Source of the DNA: G963667975 sp963677395
GTDB taxonomy: Bacteria > Bacteroidota > Bacteroidia > Bacteroidales > G963667975
Assembly (NCBI GenBank): GCA_963677395.2
Contig: OY781965.2
Location: 3,410,001-3,474,000, forward strand
Reading direction: 5' to 3'
DNA length: 64,000 nt
The notes below the pieces were generated by a model. That model made no database searches. It saw only the letters and a list, made by a program, of their open reading frames with translations, and was not told the DNA's origin. Position 1 is the first letter of the stretch. Each line of letters starts with the position of its first letter. Positions 18,544 to 25,568 of the stretch are shown here, one piece after another. The translations under genes were made by a program, and so were the position numbers.

Positions 18544-19803
18544 TTAATCTTTTACACAACGAACAGAAAAACCACTTCGCTCATAGTTGCCATCTTTGCT
18601 CACTTCTCCGCTATTGTAGTGCATGCTCCGAAACCAAGCGCGTTCAATATAGTACTCGGTAGTACTCCACCAATAACCGTTGAGACCAACGTAGCCGAAC
18701 GTTCCATTTTTGAGACGGTTGCCACCTGGAAGGGCTGTAAAGCCGGTTTCGTTAGTTGCTCCTGTATTTGGACTATTCCAATCACTTAATCCTGTTTCTT
18801 TAAATTTGCATCCAGCAATACTATCTCCTCCCAGATATGTTGTAAGTACTATCCATTCACAATCAGTAGGTACATGCCAGCCTGTAGGACAAAGATTGCC
18901 AGTATTTACTACGTACCAGTTGTATAAAGCACCGTAAGTACTACCATATATTGCCTGATTATTATCATACCAGCAATAAGCGGGTGTGTAATTATTGCCC
19001 CATGCATAGCCATCAGTTGTATTAGGAATAGTTGCTCCGTTTTTATATTTGGTGGTTTTCAGATTTTCAGCCATCCAGATTTGTGTATCTATTTGAACAG
19101 TTGCATAGTTGTTATTATCAGCGTCAGTGCAAGCTATAAAATTGAATGTAATGGTTTTACTGGATGTGGGTATATCGGTAATTATATTTGCGTAATTGCC
19201 TGATACACCTCTGAAAAGCAAACGATCACCATTATTGTAAGGCATGTTTACAGTCGAGTTTGTGTTTTTAAGTTTATTTACTTTTTCGTTTTCATAACCC
19301 AGATATTCTAAAACTACAGCTTCTCCCTGACTTGTATTTTGACTTATCAACTTTGATGAATATAAGTATGTTTCGCTCTTGATGTTCACAAAATACATCC
19401 CTTTTTTTAAGCCATTTAACTGAAACTTATGAATCCCTTTTGTAAATCTATTATCAAAACGCAGTACTTCTTTACCAGTAATATCATTAATTGTAATTTG
19501 CGCATTTCCTTTTTGTTCTGCATAAAAAGCAATCTCTGTACTTCCTTGCGTTGGATTAGGATAAATTTGCAAATTTTCATTGTTCAATCCTGTTTCATTT
19601 ATTCCAACATGACCCAAATTTAAAATATCATTGCCATTTAATGTTACGCTTGTATTTTGGGTTAAATTCACTACTATTACAGTACTTACAGTGGTTGTTG
19701 CTCCAGTTGCAGCAAAACTAATATTATAGTTTTGTGAATAGATTTTCACCGTAGCAATTAACAGAAATACTATTAAACTGATTCGTGTAAATATTTTATT
19801 CAT
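18544..19803 (-). CDS. FISUMP-domain surface protein with an internal T9SS sorting domain
   Basis: A 419-residue exported protein with a signal peptide (about residues 1-23). Residues about 75-160 form a type IX secretion type-A sorting domain (YPNPTQGSTEIAF, the ITGKEVLRF segment and GMYFVNIKS). Residues about 230-418 form a FISUMP domain of the C-type-lectin/formylglycine-enzyme-like fold (VQIDTQIWMAENLKTTKY, YNWYVV, GWHVPTDCEW, GYWWSTTEYY, SVRCVKD). The sorting domain is normally at the extreme C-terminus, so its internal position is odd. Probably cell-surface; ligand unknown. Confidence 0.82.
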   Translation of the reverse strand: MNKIFTRISLIVFLLIATVKIYSQNYNISFAATGATTTVSTVIVVNLTQNTSVTLNGNDILNLGHVGINETGLNNENLQIYPNPTQGSTEIAFYAEQKGNAQITINDITGKEVLRFDNRFTKGIHKFQLNGLKKGMYFVNIKSETYLYSSKLISQNTSQGEAVVLEYLGYENEKVNKLKNTNSTVNMPYNNGDRLLFRGVSGNYANIITDIPTSSKTITFNFIACTDADNNNYATVQIDTQIWMAENLKTTKYKNGATIPNTTDGYAWGNNYTPAYCWYDNNQAIYGSTYGALYNWYVVNTGNLCPTGWHVPTDCEWIVLTTYLGGDSIAGCKFKETGLSDWNSPNTGATNETGFTALPGGNRLKNGTFGYVGLNGYWWSTTEYYIERAWFRSMHYNSGEVSKDGNYERSGFSVRCVKD

Positions 19804-20356
19804 AATAACTTATCTAGATTAGGCAACATCTCTATTAATTGATCATTATTGATCTGGTATAAATAAAAAGCATGGAAACTTAACTTTTCAAAAAGAGTTA
19901 GCACCTTTCAATGAGAACATGAAGAGATTTATGTTCTCATTGTTTATTTATCAACAAAACTACATAAAATATTTTCAAATACAGCAAACAACATTAAGTA
20001 ATTCTTTATAAGCTTTAATTTATATCAATTTTAGCACTTATATCATTTAGGGTAATTTGTATTGTAATTCAAATTACTTAAAAGGGATATTCATTACTAA
20101 AATATCCCTTTGGGTAAATTATGATAAACTCCAAATCAGTCGTTGGATATCTTTTTGAGTTAGCATCTGTCTCACTTCATTTTCAGCCCTCAAAACAAAG
20201 CACAAGACACTGATTTATAAACAAATATATGACTATGAAAAAGACTCTCTAAAAAGCCACACCCTTTGGATATCCTCCCAGCTTTCGGAAAGTATATTTA
20301 CCGGATGAAGGGCTTTTAGAGAGCCTCCTAAGAAAAAACTATTAAATCTTTTACAG
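19804..20356. other. 553-bp intergenic region with three hairpins
   Basis: No gene was found here. Three inverted repeats are visible: a perfect 11-bp stem at 19910-19941 (loop 10), a perfect 11-bp stem at 20081-20111 (loop 9), and a 13-bp stem with one bulge at 20245-20323 (long loop). The last one, followed on the minus strand by CTTTTTC, may terminate the SDR gene. The first two have no obvious gene to serve. Confidence 0.55.
20245..20323 (-). terminator. probable terminator of the SDR gene
   Basis: Arms 20245-20258 and 20311-20323 pair over 13 bp with one bulged base. Read on the minus strand the stem is followed by a T-rich run. The loop of about 50 bases is long for an intrinsic terminator, and it may fold into a smaller inner hairpin. 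Confidence 0.45.
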
Positions 20357-21232
20357 TTATGTTCTTTGACGATATGTTTCCGTAAGATATTCTTGTGCCG
20401 ATGTTGGTTTTCTGCCCAATAAGTATTCTAAATCAGCTTTTTCCACTGTAAACTCGCCTTGTTTTACAGCCTCGGCAAATCCTGCAAAAACCTCTATATA
20501 CTCCATTGGGACACCAGCTTTTGTTAAGGTATCGATATAAACCTCAGTAGCCGGGTTTGTGTATGGAATGGTTTTGCCTGTTATCCGGCTCAAAACGTCA
20601 GCAGACTCCTGAATAGAAATATTTTCGGAATTACTCAATGAATATACTTTGTTTTCATGGCCTTTGCCAATCAGTACATTTGCTGTTGCTTCTGCCATAT
20701 CTTTGCGAAGTGCAAAAGCGGATTTAGATTCTCCGGCCGGAAAAAATATTCCTGTTTCCAGCACTTTTTCTCCAAAAAACATTGGCAATACATCCAGATA
20801 GAGGTTGTTTCTGAAAATTGTATAAGCCAGTCCACTTGCCTTAATGTTTTTTTCAGTATCGATATGAGATTTTGCAATTAAGGCAATTGGCGAGGTTTCT
20901 GTCTCATTTTTACGCTCAAAACTGGTATATAAAATATGCTTTACGCCTGCTTCTTTTGCAGCCTTTACAACATTATCCTGTTGTTTACCACGATTTACAA
21001 CATCGTTTCCGGAAATTAACAACAATTTTTCCACATCTTTAAAAGCGTCCTGTAATGATGCGTAATTATCATAATCGCCAATCCTGATAACAACACCTTT
21101 TGCCTTTAAATCTGCCGCTTTAGATTCATCTCTTACCAATGCCGAAATATTATTTGCTGAAATTCCTTTCTTTAACAGAAAGTCAATTGTTGCCTTTCCA
21201 TAATGTCCTGTTGCTCCTGTTACTAAAATCAT
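20357..21232 (-). CDS. NmrA/QorB-like NAD(P)-binding oxidoreductase
   Basis: A 291-residue atypical short-chain dehydrogenase. It begins with the Rossmann motif MILVTGATGHYGKATIDFLLKKG and continues with ALVRDESKAADLKAKGV and GDYDNYASLQDAFKDVEKLLLISG, typical of NmrA-like and quinone oxidoreductase 2 (QorB) proteins. It is divergent from an HxlR regulator, a very common pairing in which the regulator represses the oxidoreductase until an electrophile or quinone is sensed. The substrate is inferred by analogy only. Confidence 0.85.
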   Translation of the reverse strand: MILVTGATGHYGKATIDFLLKKGISANNISALVRDESKAADLKAKGVVIRIGDYDNYASLQDAFKDVEKLLLISGNDVVNRGKQQDNVVKAAKEAGVKHILYTSFERKNETETSPIALIAKSHIDTEKNIKASGLAYTIFRNNLYLDVLPMFFGEKVLETGIFFPAGESKSAFALRKDMAEATANVLIGKGHENKVYSLSNSENISIQESADVLSRITGKTIPYTNPATEVYIDTLTKAGVPMEYIEVFAGFAEAVKQGEFTVEKADLEYLLGRKPTSAQEYLTETYRQRT

Positions 21233-21269
21233 TTTACTATGTTTTAAAGTTAAAAATTAGTTTGATTTC

Positions 21270-21331
21270 GCAAAAGTAACTACTTTTGCTATCTAATTTA
21301 TAGTGATATACAGAAGTATAGCGCTATACTT
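21270..21331. promoter_or_regulatory. divergent control region with two palindromes
   Basis: Two dyads lie between the divergent SDR and HxlR genes. The inverted repeat at 21270-21289 (9-bp arms, 2-base centre) contains TACTTTTG on both strands, so each arm fits the -7 promoter consensus for one direction. A perfect 18-bp palindrome at 21314-21331 (arms AAGTATAGC and GCTATACTT) is the better candidate for the HxlR operator. Clear -33 elements were not found. Confidence 0.6.
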
Positions 21332-21358
21332 TAGTATAGAATCCTCAAAATCAAGAAA

Positions 21359-21721
21359 ATGGATAAATTAATTAGTTTTAGCGAGGCAAAGGCTTGCCCT
21401 ATTCAATTTGTGTTGGCGGTAAATGATACGCTAAATGTGATTAACGGTAAGTGGAAATTGCCTATAATTGGATCCTTGTTGTTTGGAAAAAAACGATTCA
21501 CCGAGATCCAGCGAAATATCACGAAAATAACACCCAGAATGTTATCCAAAGAACTGAAAGAGTTGGAATTAAACGGAATCGTTAAACGTACCGTTTATAA
21601 CACCACACCCGTATCTGTTGAATACGAATTAACTAATTCCGGAAAATCGATAGGTGATGTTCTCGATAAAATGCTGGAATGGGGATTACAGCACAGGCAG
21701 TCGGTACTTTCTAAACCTTAA
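21359..21721 (+). CDS. HxlR-family transcriptional regulator
   Basis: A 120-residue winged-helix regulator. The family signature is complete: CPIQFVLAVNDTLNVINGKWKLPIIGSLLFGKKRFTEIQRNITKITPRMLSKELKELELNGIVKRTVY followed by VEYELTNSGKSI. The N-terminal Cys (about residue 13) is the conserved sensing cysteine of the HxlR/YodB type. It is divergent from the SDR gene with 126 bp between starts, and probably regulates both itself and that gene. Confidence 0.92.
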   Translation: MDKLISFSEAKACPIQFVLAVNDTLNVINGKWKLPIIGSLLFGKKRFTEIQRNITKITPRMLSKELKELELNGIVKRTVYNTTPVSVEYELTNSGKSIGDVLDKMLEWGLQHRQSVLSKP

Positions 21722-21765
21722 TATATTTTTCCGATTGCAGGAAAGGTTATCTTGTTTACTTTTTT

Positions 21766-21790
21766 GTCTTGATTCAAAAAAAATCAAGAC
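21766..21790. terminator. hairpin after the HxlR gene
   Basis: A perfect 9-bp stem (GTCTTGATT, 21766-21774, with 21782-21790) and a seven-base A-rich loop. It lacks a U-run downstream on the plus strand, so it may be a dispersed repeat rather than a strict intrinsic terminator. The 215 bp between HxlR and the TPR gene hold nothing else that I can support. Confidence 0.4.
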
Positions 21791-21936
21791 TGCGCTTGCT
21801 TCTCACAAAAAATTAAAAGCTTGCAGGGTACATTTCAAACCTTTCGGTCATGCTGGATTCCGAAAACCTGAAAAATATAATAAAATCACGGTTTATGAGA
21901 CAGCCGCTTTGAGCATAAAATTACATTGACATATTT

Positions 21937-22776
21937 CTATTTGCAGGTTGCTTTGAGCAACGAATCAACCTGATTATCATATTCATTGGAATAGCCCAGC
22001 TCGATCGCTTTTTGGAGATCCTTACAGGCGGCCTGATTGTTTTTCATGGCCAGATACACCATTGCACGGTTTTTATAAGCCCAGCTATTGTCCTTTTTCA
22101 AGGTGATGGAATGATTAATATCGGTCAGTGCTTCTTCGGGTTTTCCAAGTTTAAGCTTGGTATAACCTAAATTACTGTACATTACGGCATCATTACTGTC
22201 TATCATTAAACCTTTCTGAAGCTCGGCAAGAGCCGTCGGATAATCTTCTTTCAGCAGATATACATAAGCCCTATGGCTAAATGCCAGTGCGTACATTGAA
22301 TCTTTTTTCAGAGCTAAATTGAACTGTTCCAAAGCTTTGTCATATACTTTTTGCTCCTGATACACAATACCTATATTCAGGTAAATCTCTTTATTTGACG
22401 GATTCATGCTTTGAGCGGTAGTATAATCGGCCAGAGCTTTATCATATTGTTTCAACTTCAGGTAAATAGCACCGCGATTGATATAGATGTTCACATTTTC
22501 TTTCGGATTCAGTTTCGCAGCCATCAAATAGTCAGCAATTGCGCCGGTATCATTATTCATATTGCTCTTCGCCAGTGCAATATTGTAATATGCTTCCCAC
22601 GACTCGGGGTTTTGTTCCAGCGCTTTTTTATAATAATTAATTGCAGATTTATAGTTCTCTTTTTCGAATTCAATATTCCCTCTTACGATAAATTTTTTAT
22701 CGCTTCGACATGATACGAGTGTTATTATCAGATAAATAGCCAGTATGCCAATTGAAAAACGTTTCATGGTGTCCAT
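21937..22776 (-). CDS. TPR-repeat lipoprotein
   Basis: A 279-residue protein with a lipoprotein signal (ITLVSC, Cys about residue 23) followed by six to seven tetratricopeptide repeats, for example PESWEAYYNIALAKSNMNNDTGAIADYLMAAKLNP and the next four 34-residue units. These repeats form a superhelix for protein binding. It probably faces the periplasm, attached to a membrane by lipid. It lies 23 bp after the ftsY stop on the same strand, but no functional link to FtsY is evident. Confidence 0.85.
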   Translation of the reverse strand: MDTMKRFSIGILAIYLIITLVSCRSDKKFIVRGNIEFEKENYKSAINYYKKALEQNPESWEAYYNIALAKSNMNNDTGAIADYLMAAKLNPKENVNIYINRGAIYLKLKQYDKALADYTTAQSMNPSNKEIYLNIGIVYQEQKVYDKALEQFNLALKKDSMYALAFSHRAYVYLLKEDYPTALAELQKGLMIDSNDAVMYSNLGYTKLKLGKPEEALTDINHSITLKKDNSWAYKNRAMVYLAMKNNQAACKDLQKAIELGYSNEYDNQVDSLLKATCK

Positions 22777-22799
22777 TCATTTTAGGTAACAAGGCAAAT

Positions 22800-23750
22800 T
22801 TAATCAAAAAGTGAATCAACAAACGTTTTCTTGTTAAATATTTGTAAATCGGTCATTTTTTCACCAATTCCTATATAACGAACCGGAATTTTAAACTGGT
22901 CGGAAATACCAATCACAACACCACCTTTCGCTGTACCGTCGAGCTTGGTTAAGGCCAGAGCATTTACTTCCGTAGCAGCAGTAAATTGTTTTGCCTGTTC
23001 AATAGCATTTTGTCCGGTTGAAGCATCCAAAACCAGCAAAACTTCATGTGGTGCATCGGGCAGCACCTTTTTCATCACATTCTTGATTTTCGAAAGCTCG
23101 TTCATCAAACCAATTTTGTTGTGCAATCGACCGGCAGTATCAATAATCACTACATCTGCATTCTTTGTAACGGCTGATTTAAGAGTGTCGAAAGCAACAG
23201 CAGCCGGATCGGAACCCATATTCTGCATTACGATGGGAACATCCACACGCTCAGCCCATATTTTCAATTGATCGATGGCTGCAGCACGAAATGTATCAGC
23301 GGCTCCCAGAACCACACTTTTCCCGGCTTGTTTAAACTGGTAAGCTAGTTTGCCGATAGTGGTGGTTTTACCAACTCCATTCACACCTACAACCATGATT
23401 ACGTAAGGAGAGCCTTGTTTCATAAAGCTGAAATCAGTGCGTTCCTCCTGTTCATTTTCGTTAAGAAGTGAAGTAATTTCACCTTTTAACACGGTATTGA
23501 GTTCCGAAGTTCCCAAATATTTATCACGTGCAACACGCTCCTGAATACGTTCGATAATTTTCAGCGTGGTTTCAACACCCACATCCGAAGTAACCAAAAT
23601 CTCTTCCAGATTATCCAGCACTTCGTCATCAACCTTTGATTTTCCCAAAATTGCTTTTGAGATCCGGCTAAAAACGCTGGTTTTTGTTTTTTCGAGACCT
23701 TTATCAAGGCTTTCTTTTGATTCCCTTGAAAATATTGAAAATATGCCCAT
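22800..23750 (-). CDS. ftsY: signal recognition particle receptor FtsY
   Basis: A 316-residue SRP GTPase that docks ribosome-SRP complexes at the membrane. It has a short N-terminal helical part (no long acidic A domain), the N domain (LEEILVTSDVGVETTLKIIERI) and the G domain with G1 VGVNGVGKTTTIGKLA, the DTFRAAAIDQL motif, DTAGRLHN and TKLDGTAKGG. The length is typical for Bacteroidota FtsY. A terminator separates it from the ribosomal-protein genes upstream. Confidence 0.96.
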   Translation of the reverse strand: MGIFSIFSRESKESLDKGLEKTKTSVFSRISKAILGKSKVDDEVLDNLEEILVTSDVGVETTLKIIERIQERVARDKYLGTSELNTVLKGEITSLLNENEQEERTDFSFMKQGSPYVIMVVGVNGVGKTTTIGKLAYQFKQAGKSVVLGAADTFRAAAIDQLKIWAERVDVPIVMQNMGSDPAAVAFDTLKSAVTKNADVVIIDTAGRLHNKIGLMNELSKIKNVMKKVLPDAPHEVLLVLDASTGQNAIEQAKQFTAATEVNALALTKLDGTAKGGVVIGISDQFKIPVRYIGIGEKMTDLQIFNKKTFVDSLFD

Positions 23751-23894
23751 TTTGTAGTAATTTCAAAGTGCGAAATTAATCAAAAAGAAGATACAACGGA
23801 CTGAAAAAGACTCACAATAAGCAAATTGGAGAAACGAACGATGAAGCAAAATCATCCTTAAATTACTGACAATCACACATAAATAGTAAAAACA

Positions 23895-23922
23895 AAAAAG
23901 TCCCGTTGAAGCGGGACTTTTT
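23895..23922 (-). terminator. intrinsic terminator after DUF4295 gene
   Basis: An 11-bp perfect stem (AAAAAGTCCCG, 23895-23905, with 23912-23922) around a six-base loop, flanked by A-runs on one side and T-runs on the other. It lies just downstream of the rpmG-DUF4295 pair on the minus strand and before ftsY. Confidence 0.85.
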
Positions 23923-23940
23923 AACCATGAAAAATGGAAT

Positions 23941-24096
23941 TTATTTCTGTGCTAAAAATTCCTTCACTTTATCATTAGCGACGATATCTTCTTTAAAAGA
24001 ATAAGCGCCGGTTTTTGGCGACTTCACCATACGAATCACTTTCGCGAATTCTTTACCTGTGGTGGTCTTCAGAGTTGCAACTACTTTCTTTGCCAT
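23941..24096 (-). CDS. DUF4295 small basic protein
   Basis: A 51-residue basic protein reading MAKKVVATLKTTTGKEFAKV and continuing VIRMVKSPKTGAYSFKED to the C-terminus. It matches the DUF4295 family, found almost only in Bacteroidota next to rpmG (L33), and is probably ribosome-associated because of this constant placing and its charge. It starts 12 bp after the rpmG stop and is followed by a terminator. Confidence 0.88.
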   Translation of the reverse strand: MAKKVVATLKTTTGKEFAKVIRMVKSPKTGAYSFKEDIVANDKVKEFLAQK

Positions 24097-24108
24097 AGTA
24101 TATATTCC

Positions 24109-24297
24109 TTATTTAATTTCGCGATGAACGGTTACTTTTTTCAAAATAGGATTGTACTTCTTAAGCTCTAAACGCTCAGGAGTATTTTTCTTGTTTTTTT
24201 TGGTCACGTAACGTGATGTTCCCGGCATACCGCTGTTTTTGTGTTCGGTACATTCTAAAATCACCTGAACCCGTGCTTCTTTACTCTTCTTGGCCAT
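24109..24297 (-). CDS. rpmG: 50S ribosomal protein L33
   Basis: A 62-residue L33 protein with the family pattern ILECTEHKNSGMPGTSRYVTKKNKKNTPERLELKKYNP and a C-terminal VTVHREIK. Only one of the zinc-ribbon cysteines is retained (a C-minus type L33). In many Bacteroidota rpmB (L28) precedes it; here the next gene upstream is a divergent recombinase gene instead, so rpmB must be elsewhere. Confidence 0.95.
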   Translation of the reverse strand: MAKKSKEARVQVILECTEHKNSGMPGTSRYVTKKNKKNTPERLELKKYNPILKKVTVHREIK

Positions 24298-24391
24298 GAT
24301 CTTAAACCTTTATCAATTTGAGGGTTGCAAAAGTAGTTAATCTATTTCAATTAACCTAATATCTGTATAATTTTTTTCTTCTGGTTTTCAT

Positions 24392-24399
24392 TATCTTTG
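24392..24399 (+). promoter_or_regulatory. candidate -7 promoter element for xerD
   Basis: TATCTTTG matches TAnnTTTG. The expected start near 24406 would give a leader of about 13 bases before the ATG at 24419. A clear -33 TTTG is not seen. Confidence 0.45.
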
Positions 24400-24418
24400 C
24401 CAATCTCAGCAAAAATGA

Positions 24419-25327
24419 ATGATGTGGCAAAATTACATAAAAGGTTTCACACTTTACCTGTTTCTTGAAAAATCATTATCAGAAAATAGCATTGAAGGGT
24501 ATCTTCATGATACTAACAAGCTGAGAATCTTTGCAGAAGAGCACTCTCCTACTCTTTCTCCAAAAGATTTTTCGTATGATTTATTGATTGAGTTTCTTTC
24601 TCATCTGGTGGATGATAAACTGAGTGTGCGTTCTCAAGCCCGCATAGTTTCTGGCATCAAAGCCTTTTTTAGATATCTGCTGCTCGAAAATATTATTGAT
24701 ACAGACCCAACAGAACTGTTAGAGGGGCCAAAGATTGGACGAAAACTGCCAGATACACTCTCAGAAGATGACATTGATAAGATTATTCGTGCAATCGATT
24801 TAAGCAAACCCGAAGGTCAGCGCAACAAAGCCATGATTGAAACTTTATATGGTTGCGGACTGCGTGTTTCGGAATTGGTAAATTTAAAAATCTCAAATAT
24901 TCAGGCAAAAGGCGGTTTTATCAGAGTGGTGGGAAAAGGTGATAAAGAACGGCTTGTTCCTATCGAAAAGTACACGCTAAAGCAGATTAACCTTTATCTG
25001 GATAACGACCGCAAACAGCTTGACATTCAAAAAGGGGAAGAAGATATTGTATTTTTGAACCGCCGGGGAAAACGGCTTACGCGGGTGATGATTTTCACGA
25101 TCATCAAGCAGCTTGCAAAAGTTGCCGGAATTCAAAAAACCATTAGCCCGCATACGTTACGGCACTCCTTTGCAACGCATCTGGTAATGAACGGTGCCGA
25201 TTTACGGGCAGTACAGGAAATGCTGGGACACGAATCTATCCTTACCACCGAAATTTACACCCATCTCGACCGACAGTTTTTACGAAAAACAATTCTGGAT
25301 TTTCATCCAAGAGGTGGTAAGAAATAG
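24419..25327 (+). CDS. xerD: XerC/D-type tyrosine recombinase
   Basis: A 302-residue site-specific tyrosine recombinase expected to resolve chromosome dimers at dif. It has the N-terminal SAM-like core-binding domain (about residues 1-95) and the catalytic domain with Arg in YGCGLRVSELVNL, Lys in GKGDKERLVP, HTLRHSFATHL, the second His in LGHESILTTEIYTHL and Tyr in that same motif. The length and linker match XerD rather than an element-borne integrase, and no mobile element is adjacent. Either Met at 24419 or 24422 could be the start. Confidence 0.9.
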   Translation: MMWQNYIKGFTLYLFLEKSLSENSIEGYLHDTNKLRIFAEEHSPTLSPKDFSYDLLIEFLSHLVDDKLSVRSQARIVSGIKAFFRYLLLENIIDTDPTELLEGPKIGRKLPDTLSEDDIDKIIRAIDLSKPEGQRNKAMIETLYGCGLRVSELVNLKISNIQAKGGFIRVVGKGDKERLVPIEKYTLKQINLYLDNDRKQLDIQKGEEDIVFLNRRGKRLTRVMIFTIIKQLAKVAGIQKTISPHTLRHSFATHLVMNGADLRAVQEMLGHESILTTEIYTHLDRQFLRKTILDFHPRGGKK

Positions 25328-25537
25328 AATAATCCGTGATTTGTAGCACGTAACTAAAAATCTCATAAATAGCACTGATCGTTTTTTTACTTACCATTAA
25401 CTTTCGTTTCTCTCAGAAAATATTATGCAGAATCTATTTATAAGTATTTGAAAATAAAAACTCTATTTTTATTCTTCATCATTTCCGAAAACTGATTACT
25501 GGTTACTGCCCACTGTCAGCAATTTCTGAAAAATCTC

Positions 25538-25545
25538 TATCTTTG
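25538..25545 (+). promoter_or_regulatory. candidate -7 promoter element for the M49 peptidase
   Basis: TATCTTTG matches the Bacteroidota -7 consensus and is positioned to start transcription near 25552, about 17 bases before the ATG at 25569. No strong -33 element is visible. The rest of the 241-bp gap downstream of xerD shows nothing else. Confidence 0.45.
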
Positions 25546-25568
25546 AATTTCCATAAAAAAACCTCCAG

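Noticed and set aside
18544..19803. FISUMP protein as a second retroelement-diversified target
   Set aside because: It shares the lectin-type fold class, but there is no template repeat or reverse transcriptase nearby and the C-terminus does not match the tail-protein family.
21654..21929. Plus-strand 91-residue frame overlapping the HxlR end
   Set aside because: Its first third is the HxlR coding sequence in another frame and the rest is low-complexity intergenic DNA.
24419..25327. Tyrosine recombinase as integrase of the prophage
   Set aside because: It is 7.5 kb outside the prophage end, has XerD length and motifs, and the prophage carries its own DDE transposase.
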